A DNA stretch of 64,000 nucleotides, from positions 484,979-548,978 of the forward strand of contig NW_012236516.1 in NCBI RefSeq assembly GCF_000787575.1. The letters are read 5' to 3'. Positions 1-10,040 of this stretch are shown in pieces. A model generated the notes under the pieces. It was not told the DNA's origin. It searched no databases and saw nothing but the letters and a program-made list of their open reading frames with translations. This DNA comes from Acytostelium subglobosum LB1 (taxonomy: Eukaryota > Evosea > Eumycetozoa > Acytosteliales > Acytosteliaceae). A program made the translations under genes and the position numbers. The number at the start of each line of letters is the position of its first letter. Position 1 is the first letter of the stretch.

Positions 1-97
1 ATTCAAGAGGATGATAATGCCACAGGACCAAAAGACACAACAACATCATCAAACAACGACAACAAGAAGAAGAGGTAGAGCATGACCACCGGTTGTC

Positions 98-3000
98 TTA
101 TTTATTGGACAATGAAGTCAGGAAATACATGTTCAATTGATCGTAATGGCTGGATCTTGGAGGAGTGGTAGTAGTTGATGTGGCGGAGGACTGGACAAAC
201 TTGGTGTGTAGTTTGTAGAGTAGGTCAGTGAGCAATGGATGTGTTGGGACTGCTTGGAACACTGTGTCAGTGTCTTGAATGAACTTGGCAATGTGATTGG
301 CGTGTTGATTGCACAGTGTATTGTTGGACAACATCGCATGGATTGAGCATAGACACATGTACAGTGGAAGGAACACCTCTTGATTGTATGTTAGCCAATG
401 ATTCCAAACTGATTGTTTGTTGGCCTCACTCGTCTCTCTGATCCATGTGGTGTACTGCATTGCGCGCTTGGTCTCGAGAAGTAGATGTTTGGTCCAATCA
501 TCATCATTCTTGTTCTCTGTTGTGTTGGAAACAATGTCGCACATGTGATTAGCGATGATCTGTAGTGTGACCATCTTTTCGTGGTAGTAGTTGTCCTCTT
601 CTTTGTCAAACAAGACGACAGAGCTCCTGAACTCGCTGGCGAATATGTTGTCCAAATGGAAGACGCCCATGGCCAGCACAGCTTTGTACCTCTGCACGAG
701 ATAGGCATCATTAGCAAAGGTCTTGACAAGATGTGAGTGAATGCTCTCCATTGATTTGGTGACATCGCATGTGAAGTGATAGTCTTGAGTCTGCGCCTGT
801 GTCTGGGTTCGCGAGGCATTGAGTATCTTCCACGTGTTGATAGCGGCCATCTCTCGAATGCTCTCCTCATCATCCTCGAGCAGTGTGGATAGTGCCAGCC
901 ACATCTCAATGGCCACGCGACTGTCCTCAATCTTTGAAAGTATGGCCGAGGCAGCATTGATTGCTTCGGTGATCGCCAGTCGCAGCTCATGAGGTTGGTC
1001 CGAATTGGAGAACATCTTGAGCATCTCAAACCATCTGTTGTTCATCTCAGACGACGTTGTGGCTGTTGAGGAGAGGATGAGTTGCTTGTAGGCGTGACCA
1101 AAGAGTATGATGGCGTCGCTCTTGATTCCACTCTTGCCCATCACAATGCTGTGTAGGAGGTCGAGCAGCTTGCCACCGTCCAGGGGCAGATCGAGTCCAA
1201 GCCTTGGAAGTATCCTAAGGGCGCGCTTGCGACATGGCAGGTTGGTCTCGCTGTCCAACATGTGTAGCATCAACTTTTGGATCGCCAGCCTGTCTACCAC
1301 CTCACACTTGATAATGTCATCAATGTTTCGCAACAGGTACTTGATTGTTTCTAAACGTATCTCATACTCAGAGTGCATCAGCATCGAAATCAACTGTTGC
1401 GCCGACTCCTGGACTGTCATCTTGAGGTCTCTGGGCGGCTCGGGCTGCTTGACCAGGATGGTGTCGATCGTGTGCAGTGCAATGTATCCAGCCTCCTTGA
1501 TATAGGCACTGAACAGTGGCAGACTGAACTCCTTGTGATCACAAGCTGACTTGTGTGACATGCGCAGTGCAAGCAGTGCCTGCTGGATGATCTCCTGAAG
1601 GGTGATCGTGACCAGGCCGTCCTGGGCAGACAGGTCGATGTGCTGCAGGTACGTGTTGAGGTCGTTGAAGATGAGGATTATGACGTAGGCCAAAGGTACA
1701 ATGCGTTGGTTGACGATCCAGAGTGTGGGGCGCAGTGCCAGCACGGCAGCCACAACCATTGCCTCGCGCTCCTTGATCGAGTGCACACTGGGGATGTGAG
1801 CATGCAGCAAGTGATAGATCTGTAGCAGTACACCATGTATCATGTTAAAGTCACCAGCGGCTTCAGAGGGCGACTTGATTGAGTCAACGAGGTTGCTGAT
1901 GAAGGGGAGGACATCACGTGAGGCAATGAATGGGACAAGAGCGCGGGCAGCGATTTGGCGCACCATGAAGTTGGAGAACGAGCAGCATTGACTGATGTAG
2001 GGGATGAAGGGCGTGGGAGAGAGCGTGTCGGCTGGGTTGGACATGTTGGAGGGCTGTAGACGCGCAAAAAGCACGAGAATGGCGTAGATACTGGATTGTA
2101 GGATCTGGTCCGAGCCCAGTGCCTGACCCTTGGCCGCGTTGATGGCGTCCAGTGAGCGACCGAAATGCTCGAGTAGGAAGGGATGAAGGGCTGGCATGTG
2201 TCCAAAGAAGTAATGGAAGGTTGTGGTGTTTAGATGACTGGTCTCATCGCGCACCTTCTTGACTCCAACGATCTTGTCCACCATTGTGCTAAAGGCCATC
2301 GTGGCAGCATTCCTAACGGACCACGATGGGGACGAGTATGCGCGCACGATAGCCATCATAGTCTCGGAAAAATGTTGATCGAGCTCATTCGTCATTGTCT
2401 TGTTCCTGAATATGCTGCGCAGAATGTTGATTGAGTGTACCTGTGGCAGATACACCTTCTTCTCGGCTGCTCCAACCTCCTCAATAATATCCTTGTTGTC
2501 TGTGTCGTCGCCACCATTGGCCAGTTTGAGTAGCTGTGAGATGACTGACTGCAAGAGGGGACCAGCGATCTTCTTTTGATGTGTAGACTCGCCTGTGAGC
2601 AGACCGGTGAATGCAAAGGGCAGACCAGCTGAGCGACGTGTGATGCTGAGTGACTGCTCTTGGACGCGCTTGAACAGAGACTCGATCCAGCTGGCTGGTA
2701 GGGCGTAGAGAGTGGGGTGGGTAGAGCCCATGAGGCGCGAGCACAGAACCTGGAATCCGAGGTAGGCCTTCTCAATGGCACCCTTGTGTCGCGTGTTCAA
2801 CAGGATGTGTACGAATGATTTTCCAATCTCGCTGATCTGTTCCACGCTCAGCAATGTGTCCTCTGGCTTGGAGTCCATCGAAGCGGGGAATTTGACGCGG
2901 TCCAGAATGGTGCCAAGACACAAGCTCAGCTGCTTCATTGAGAGCCATGAGCAAACGGTGATGATCTGACCGGCTGATCCCTTAAGCTGATCCGATGATT

Positions 3001-6000
3001 CGGGCAAGAATGAGTCGTCGGCTTCGTCGCCACCGCCATCTTGGTCATCTGTGTCGCCCGGGCCACTTCCACCAACCTGTGCCAGAAGCTCCTCCATCGT
3101 CGTGCTGTCCTTCTCGCTTGTGGACAGTGTGGCGAATCGTGATGCCAGTCGCTCGTCATCGTCGTAGAGTATGCCACTTGGCAGGGACTTGGGAATGAAT
3201 GAGCCAAGCGCCGTATCCTGTGAGGGCGTGTAGCCCTCTGGCGCAGAGTCAGCCACCACGCGAAGGACGATGGTGGAGATGGCAAACATGAGATCAACGA
3301 GCTCTGTTACAAGGCCACGCAGCTTCTCCTTTTGTTGTGGCTGTGACTCCATCTTGGCAAAGTCCACGCTGGACGCCAAGAGATAACGAATGGACAGGAT
3401 GAGTCCGTGCATGGGCGCACACTTGGCTGCCTCCAACAGATTGTGATTGGCTACAGACACTTGTGATCGCAGCACACGGGTGATCTGGCGAATGAAGTGA
3501 ATGATGGCATCGTTGGGAGGCATCGACGAGAGGACCACAGGTGGTTGATCGGATGTGGTCACGTCAAAGGTTGGGACACACACGCCACGCTTGACATACT
3601 TGTCCATGTAGAGACGCAGGACCATTGCGCCTGTATCACACTCACGTGCCTTGGGGCTGCAAGCCAGTTTGAGTCCCCACATGACCAACGCCTGGATTGG
3701 TCTCTCTTCAGAGAAACCTGGCAAGGGCGAGGGGAAACGCAAGAGGACCGAGCTGGCGACCTCGCGGCACCTGTCGTACTGGTCCCAAAGATTGTGAAGC
3801 AGGATCAATGTGTTCTGGCTCGAGAACACGGTCGAGCGCTCTTGTAGCCACTTGAGCAGTGGCAGCACGGCCACCTTCTCGCTGAACTGTTCGACGCTCC
3901 AAGCATCGATAAAGTTGCTGAATGCATCGAGTGGTAGCATCTTGCGTGGATATGGTGCGCCTGGATATAGTGAAGCTATGAATAGTGATGCGCACCAGTT
4001 CAAAAAGTCTGACAACTCTTCGTTGGACATGTAGAGTTCGGCCTCCTTTTGTGCTGCCTCTCCGGCCAGTCCGGCAAAGCCCTTGCTCTTATTGACCTGT
4101 GTTGTCCTGAACACCTTTGAATAGCTCTCGCGCAATCTGAACCAGAACTTCTCCAAAATTGAGTTGGTGTGATTGCGAATGAATGGTGATGAAGACTTGA
4201 GCGCGAGCGACAAGAACTTCTTGAGAAGTCTGATCTCCACCCTCGTTGGTCTCTCGGTATTCTTTGGTGAGACACATACCAGCTCCAATCCAATCATCCT
4301 GTTTGTTTGTTTGTTGTGATGGTCAGTAACTAGTAATGGCGCCATCTTCCTTGAATGCCTACATACCTGAGTGAGTCGTCTTGATGATAGAGTGATCGTT
4401 TGATTGTGTTGTAGTTGTTCTTGAGTATCTCGCCAAGTTCGAGGATGCTAAGTTGACGTGCAGTGTTGAGCACAGAGAGTGAGATGCGCAATGATACATT
4501 GTTGTCGATCACAAGATGTTGGGTGGCAGAGGTGAGCTGTCTGTTTGTCGAGTCCTTGTTGAGCACGTCCAGTATCGAGACCAATGACTGTGGGAATACC
4601 TTGAGGAAGCTTGGCGTGCCGTACATGATGATCTTGGCGCATGAAGCGTCGTCCGCCTCAGTCAGCACATTGAGCAGTGGCACCAACCAAAATAGCTCGC
4701 ATTCCTCCTGGATCGCATCGTCCTGCTTCTTGACATCGCCCTGCAGACGACTGTCAGCGCGTATCCTCTTGCTGACCTCCTTCTTCAAAGCCTCCATCAG
4801 TTGCTCCAAGAAGCCCTTGGCAGAGTTGCAAATGGTGTGATCGCTCATTGCCACAAGGACGTCGCGCAGGAAGTTGCCGCGCAGTGTGAACATGAAGAGT
4901 GCGCCCTCGCGGTCCACGATCGACTTGAGCAGTGCGTACTTGCCCTTCTGGGACCAAGGCTCGTCGATCAGACGGCATGTGATGTCAGGGATGAATGCCG
5001 GGGCCGTGCCCGATTCTTTGAGCTGTCCATGTGTCGAAGCTGAGGATGAACCAGTACCAGAGGCGCCGCCTGCTGTGCATCGATAGTGTACGTCGAGCAA
5101 ACAATCAAAGATGTCATTGAGCTGTGTTGGCACGGATGAAATGGTCGACTCCCAGTTGCTAAAGATGATGTCCAATGCGCGGTTGAGGTAGTCCTTGAAG
5201 AACAGGTCGTACTCAATGTGCACGATTGATTGGAGAGTGGGTTGCGATAGCTGGTTGAGCAGCGCGAGGAGGGTCTCGTACCAGAGATGCAGGTACTCGA
5301 GCGAGGCGACGCGGCCAAACACGTCGACGGCGCTAGTGCACGAGTCACAGAGCGCGAGGTATATGTGATTGAGGAACAATGATTCGTTGGCAGTATCATT
5401 GAGGGGCTGGGTGAGCCAGGCCAGCTGGCTAGAGAGACACAGTCCACGGAAGACGGACACGCGGCTTAAGTGTGGATAGATGTTGAAGCGCAAGAGATAG
5501 GCGCCGTGCTCCATCTGCAGCATAGCGTCCAGGAAGAGCTCGAGTGTGGATGGGGTTTCGCGAATGAAATGTCCAATGACCTGTTGCTGGAGATCGCTCG
5601 CATTCGTCGCTGCCAGGGTGATGCACTCGGTGAGCAGATAGGCTGTCAATGCGATGATCTGCTTTGGGTATTGTGCCGCGACAAGTATGCGATCTAGCGC
5701 GCTAATGAGTGCTCGCATGGGCTGTGCGTGACTGCGCACCAATGTCTGAATCGATGGTTTGAACGCGCCAAAGAGGGCGACAAGTGCACGAAGGGTGTAA
5801 TCGCAGTCCGAGTAGAAGTCGTTCATATAGAGCGTGCCACTCTTCTCCATGCTGGTCAACTGTGTGGTGAGCAGGTGCGCCAGCGCGCGGACCGACCGCA
5901 GGCATCCGTCGCCAGCAAAGAACGCCGCGGCATGCTTGAGCTCGACCAAGATGGTCAGAGCATGTGCATGATATATAATTGTTTGATCGACATCTGTTGG

Positions 6001-6522
6001 CAGTACATCGTCGAGGTGCTGGAGTAGCGCGCTCAAGTGCGGGGAGTCGCCCGTCGCGACAAGTACGTTTAACACACATGTGAGCGACTTGTTGATCTGC
6101 AAGTTAGAGCTGCGCAGCTCGAACAGGATGTAGAGGCATAGGTTGACGATTGTATCGATGAGTGTTGGTGGCAGGGGAGTCGGTGTCGATGTCAAGTCTG
6201 TCGCACGCTTTGACAATGTACTCTCCAATCTCTTTACAAATATTGATTGATCGTTCTGATTGTCGGTCTGCAAGAACTTAACAAAAAGATCTCTAATTGC
6301 ACCAGGTTGTTGTTGTTGTTGTGTACTCTGTTGTTTTAATGGATGTTGTTTGTTGTTGCCATCGATATCAGCTGCAGCTGCAACATCTCGACAATTACAT
6401 TGATTCAAACGATTGATGTAATCTGTTATTATATTTGATGGAATACGAAGAAAGTCGACCAACTCTTGCTTTTGCCTAGTCTTTTCTGGCTTCTTGAATA
6501 GTTTAAGTTCTGGTCGTACCAT
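98..6522 (-). CDS. thada: THADA/Trm732-family tRNA 2'-O-methylation cofactor (two exons)
   Basis: This gene encodes the large HEAT/ARM-like partner of the Trm7/FTSJ1 methyltransferase that 2'-O-methylates tRNA position 32 (established for yeast Trm732 and human THADA). Two exons, 6522-4367 and 4298-98, flank a 68-bp GTATGT...CAG intron; the phases agree and give about 2,118 aa, in the usual THADA size range. Across the junction the protein reads DDSLR-MIGLELVCVSPK, followed by the DUF2428 region. Within this lie RRSAGLPFAFTGLL near residue 1,265 and SWSVRNAATMAF near 1,380, both family signatures. The N-terminal half has Gln- and Asn-rich patches typical of dictyostelids. The start is the first ATG after an AT-rich leader. 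The protein is probably cytosolic and acts on tRNA. Family assignment is confident; the intron is inferred from sequence only. Confidence 0.9.
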
Positions 6523-6739
6523 ATCTCTAAAGTTGTATCACTATCTATTTACAACTATGTTTGAATTGAATGAAAGAGAGTCTTCGTTTCCAACCAAACT
6601 TTGAAAGAGAGTTGTTCGTTTTTGTGATACCCCCCCCCTTTTGGAAAAAACATGAACTTCCAACCATCTATTCATCAACTTGGATCAAAGATGAAGTGAT
6701 CAATCTAATATCCAAATACAGTACTTAAGTAATAATATC

Positions 6740-6745
6740 ATCATT
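6740..6745. repeat. Putative left target-site duplication (ATCATT)
   Basis: The six bases ATCATT sit directly outside the left terminal inverted repeat. The same six bases lie directly outside the right one at 12738-12743. A 6-bp duplication is what Polinton-type integration leaves, but this string is common in the surrounding AT-rich DNA, so chance is possible. Confidence 0.5.
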
Positions 6746-6972
6746 GTGTGTGGCTGGCTCGTGGCGCTCTGCTGATTTGTCGCTTCGCTCATATTACGTC
6801 GCTATCGCGACTTCATTTCCTATTAAATACAGTCTCAATGCTGCTTCAATGCTTCTTCAATGATTATATTTATACTATCTTTATTCTCTCTACAATAAAT
6901 AGAATAATAAATAGAGATAAAAACAGAAATGGTAGTGATATTGTAGAGATGTAGAGATAGTAGAGTAATAAA
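6746..6972 (+). repeat. Left terminal inverted repeat
   Basis: About 225 bp that matches the reverse complement of 12527-12737. It starts GTGTGTGGCTGGCTCG and contains the GC-rich core CGTCGCTATCGCGACTT, then an AT-rich part with TTCTCTCTACAATA and GATATTGTAGAGATGTAGAG. Differences from the right copy are scattered substitutions and a few short indels. The core includes the imperfect palindrome GTCGCTATCGCGAC and repeated GTCGC units, a plausible protein-binding site. Confidence 0.85.
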
Positions 6973-7467
6973 TGTAGTTGGAACAATTTTAAAAAACGTC
7001 CATGGCTGTCTTATAGCTCAATCTATCTAGATGTATTAAGTCGGCATCAGTGGATGGGTAACAGCACGCACAAGAAAGAGTGAATGGTGCCGCATCAGAG
7101 GATATGCAACAGCACCCATACAACGATACAACCACAGTTCACCAACTGTTCACCAACTATTCACCGATTGTTCACCAAGTATGGTTTGTGTAGAAAATCA
7201 AATGAAATTTCATTTTTTATCAAAGTGATTTAAAGAATTAATATCTGTGAGATCATGGCCAACATCTAATGGAAACCAGACAACAGTGTCTGCGCCAAGG
7301 AATCCTATCGCTAAGCCCACACCGTCCAGGCCAAGCTCTTCCATAATTAGACCGGCAACAACCTTAACAAAGTAGGTCTAACCATTCACCATGTCTATCA
7401 AGCTGGCTCCATCATATCACCATCTATCAATAGTCCATTAATAAAGTATTAGACTCCACTACGGTGT
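6973..7467. other. Element left interior, non-coding, with subterminal repeats
   Basis: No convincing gene is present. Two imperfect direct repeats (GGCATCAGTGGATGGGTAAC and CCGCATCAGAGGATATGCAA, followed by CAGCAC) lie near 7040-7120. Four TTCACCAA/TTCACCGA-type units follow at about 7135-7179. One related unit, inverted, occurs near the other end at about 12417-12432. Confidence 0.5.
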
Positions 7468-7671
7468 TCATCCAATATTGTGCATCCTTCTCTGGTGTAG
7501 GGACAGGTTGTGTCTGGCTATCATCTTCCCACACACATCACATGGCACTCTCTTAGTAACATATGCCTTGTGTCTCTCCTTGTTGCGGGCATACCAGGCT
7601 TGCATGTACGACTTGGCGAAAGTGTTGTCAATATTGACATCGTTGTGTTGTTGGACAATCTTTAGCTTCAT
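7468..7671 (-). CDS. Small C2H2-type zinc-finger protein of the element
   Basis: This frame encodes 67 aa from the ATG at 7671. A basic stretch (YARNKERHKAYVTKRV) is followed by a single finger, CDVCGKMIARHNLSLHQRRMH (C-X2-C...H-X4-H). Basic linkers of this kind followed by a lone Cys/His finger are common in mobile elements and large DNA viruses. The open frame extends further upstream toward the polymerase gene, so it may be a separate small gene or be spliced with a neighbour. A DNA-binding role is inference. Confidence 0.55.
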   Translation of the reverse strand: MKLKIVQQHNDVNIDNTFAKSYMQAWYARNKERHKAYVTKRVPCDVCGKMIARHNLSLHQRRMHNIG

Positions 7672-7694
7672 TAGTAATGTATATAAAGATTTAT

Positions 7695-9344
7695 TTAAAC
7701 TCGCCAACTACCTTGGACATGTTGTTCACGACTGCTGGCACAGAAGCCCTCATATCGCAAGTCGCCACACTCTGTGCCCAACTTGGGGTAGTCCAATGAA
7801 GCTTTGAGTGCGGCTGGCTTCCACTCCTTTGTTGTACAGAAGCCATCGGTGTGCACACGTTTGATATGATCGATGTTGTCCTTGATGATGGTGCCAATCA
7901 TCTTGCGTCCATGTGATATGATGAATGGCATGATGCGCGCGAATGGTGTGTCGAACATATCTGTGTTGGAGACTGACTTGACCATTGCCTGTCCTTTGGC
8001 TGTTGGAGTGATGCGATCGATAGTATAGTTAGTGTCGACGTTGATATCAAAGTGCTTGATTGTTCTCTGTCCATCGTTGGTCTCTGTCACCTCTTCATCA
8101 CACTCCATGCTTACACACTGCTTGGTCTTGTTGCGCTTGGCGAGGGCGCCCCATAGACGTTGGTAGAGACACTTGCAAAGCTGTTCTAATCTAGACTTGG
8201 GTTCACTTGCATCTTTCCAGCCTAGAACCTGATCGATGTACTTGCCAAACAGGATTGATCCATTGATCCGACACTTTGAGTCATATATCAGTGCATTGTG
8301 CTTGTCGTCAGTCTTCAAGTTGAACGTCAGTCCGAGCTCCTTGGCAAACATCAAGTCGTAGTGAGTGTAGTAGTTGTTGTTGTTGGTCTTGAATGCTCTG
8401 TGTGTTCCGTTGATGATCGCTCTATATATGCCAAATGGGATGGAAGGCATGCTGCTGAGTGTTAGTTCAGTCATCTGTTGGAAGGTGCCTCGTTTGATTG
8501 GCACCATGAAGCTCTTGCTCCTCATAATGGAGGCATACATGTTACATACATCATACTTGTGGAGTGGCCCAGTGTGTTGTATTGCAAACATCAACGCTCC
8601 TTGTCCTGCCTTGGATATCCACTCGCCCTCATCCTGCTCGATGTGATCTGCGCGCACTGCCTTGTTAATGTTCTGTCCTGTGAAGTACATGTCGATCACT
8701 CTTTCCGTACCTTCTATTAGAGCATCAGCATCGTTGATGAATGCGGCGAGTGTCTGTTTCAATGTCTGACCTGCTACTATTCTATTGAACTGGTACATGG
8801 ACTTGTATCTGAGTGTGCTCTTCTCTTTGATGAACTCGTCCAGGCTCATCGTGCTGTAATCGCTGCCATCATATATCTGAGCACGATTGTCTTTGATTTG
8901 TTTGAACGCCACTGGTTGCATTTGTCTGTCTTTAGTCTTGATGGCAACACCCTTGACTACATATGATCCATCGTTGTCTAGTGTGTAATGTCCATTGGTT
9001 AGTATCAGGTTGACCTCTCTCGCTGCATCATTGGTGGAGATGTAACAATGATCACTTTTGTCGTTGATACCAACATTGATCTTGTCCTCAATTGATGGGA
9101 TCAGCTCGATCGGGATCATCTCCTTGACACCAAGATCGAGATACTTCTTCAGTCGTGATGGCTTGCCAAAGTGCTCTGCTACCTGTTCTGGATAGACATC
9201 ATGCAAGCAGTGATATAAGCAGTTGTTCCACTCACCGTCACAACCTCCTGCCTTTCTCTTTGGTTTGTGCACGAACATGAAGAATGTCTTGAATGTGGCT
9301 GGCTCCTCTATTGGTGCACCATCATACTCATGAGGATTGAACAT
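7695..9344 (-). CDS. Family B DNA polymerase of the element
   Basis: An open frame of 549 aa starts at an ATG. The N-terminal part contains GGCDGEWNNCLYHCL, reminiscent of the N-terminal regions of polymerases from linear plasmids and Polinton-like elements. Polymerase motif A is visible as KYDVCNMYASIM (D-x4-Y-x-S-I pattern). The region LYQRLWGALAKRNK fits motif B, and RVHTDGF fits motif C (x-T-D-x). It probably copies the element. The size is small for a protein-primed polymerase, so further coding blocks may belong to it. Family assignment is good; the exact subfamily needs a profile search. Confidence 0.75.
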   Translation of the reverse strand: MFNPHEYDGAPIEEPATFKTFFMFVHKPKRKAGGCDGEWNNCLYHCLHDVYPEQVAEHFGKPSRLKKYLDLGVKEMIPIELIPSIEDKINVGINDKSDHCYISTNDAAREVNLILTNGHYTLDNDGSYVVKGVAIKTKDRQMQPVAFKQIKDNRAQIYDGSDYSTMSLDEFIKEKSTLRYKSMYQFNRIVAGQTLKQTLAAFINDADALIEGTERVIDMYFTGQNINKAVRADHIEQDEGEWISKAGQGALMFAIQHTGPLHKYDVCNMYASIMRSKSFMVPIKRGTFQQMTELTLSSMPSIPFGIYRAIINGTHRAFKTNNNNYYTHYDLMFAKELGLTFNLKTDDKHNALIYDSKCRINGSILFGKYIDQVLGWKDASEPKSRLEQLCKCLYQRLWGALAKRNKTKQCVSMECDEEVTETNDGQRTIKHFDINVDTNYTIDRITPTAKGQAMVKSVSNTDMFDTPFARIMPFIISHGRKMIGTIIKDNIDHIKRVHTDGFCTTKEWKPAALKASLDYPKLGTECGDLRYEGFCASSREQHVQGSWRV

Positions 9345-9358
9345 GTTGATTGGATCAC

Positions 9359-9568
9359 CTACCTTGTAAACTTGCCTGATCGATACTGACGGTTGCCATA
9401 GTCAAGCACAACCTCTATCCTGGCATTGGCGCCATATCTCTTGAGTGTGTTGCTGTCTCGCTGTGCAATCCTTTCGATGTCTGCTCTTGTGTAGTTGCCA
9501 TTCATCTTGATCAGTGTCACACCCGTCTTCTTCAGTCTGCGGGCAACGTCTGTGATTGATCTACTCAT
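9359..9568 (-). CDS. Small basic protein upstream of the polymerase
   Basis: This frame encodes 69 aa, beginning MSRSITDVARRLKKTGVTLI, and ends 15 bp before the polymerase start on the same strand. It is basic and mixed alpha/beta in appearance. It could be an independent small gene or a first coding block of the polymerase gene. I recognise no family. Confidence 0.4.
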   Translation of the reverse strand: MSRSITDVARRLKKTGVTLIKMNGNYTRADIERIAQRDSNTLKRYGANARIEVVLDYGNRQYRSGKFTR

Positions 9569-9619
9569 TATTATAAAGTAATAAAAGATTATTTATATCA
9601 CTTTGATTTCATAAGTTGC

Positions 9620-9766
9620 TTATGAATGTAGCCATGTGTGTGTCTGTTGAGGTTGGGTTCGCCCAACTGCAAAGCCACACTCGCAGATGACCTTCTCCCT
9701 TTGCTTGGCCTTGTGTTGTTCTCTGAATTGATCGTTGGATTGATAATACTCTTTGAAGGAACCCAT
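9620..9766 (-). CDS. 48-aa Cys/His mini-protein of the element
   Basis: The frame begins MGSFKEYYQSNDQFREQHKA and ends with CECGFAVGRTQPQQTHTWLH. The YYQSN...KQREKVICECG pattern resembles basic-linker plus Cys/His mini-fingers that recur in large DNA viruses and related mobile elements. The element's other finger, at 7468-7671, has a similar basic linker. The remaining stretch to 10041 (about 275 bp) holds no gene that I can see and probably contains the two divergent promoters. Confidence 0.45.
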   Translation of the reverse strand: MGSFKEYYQSNDQFREQHKAKQREKVICECGFAVGRTQPQQTHTWLHS

Positions 9767-10040
9767 CTTATATCTATTTGATATTATTAATATATTTGAT
9801 TTATTCCAAAAGGAAGTTCGAGTGTGTAAATTTTGATTTTACATGAAGTGGTCCACCTTCACTTCACTTCACTTATCTTCACCTCACCACTCATTCACTC
9901 ACAGTCTCTAACATACAACTCTTATTATCTATCACAAACAACAAGGATACATCATTGGTATTACATCAAATTATAATTACAGCTCTCATTCTGCACTATA
10001 TTATATCATTATTTGTATACACTTATCTAATTATACATAC

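Noticed and set aside
391-4293. Several open frames on both strands inside the THADA gene
   Set aside because: They are shadows of a long, well-matched coding sequence with GC-rich third positions; their text is Arg/Ser/His-rich and lacks motifs.
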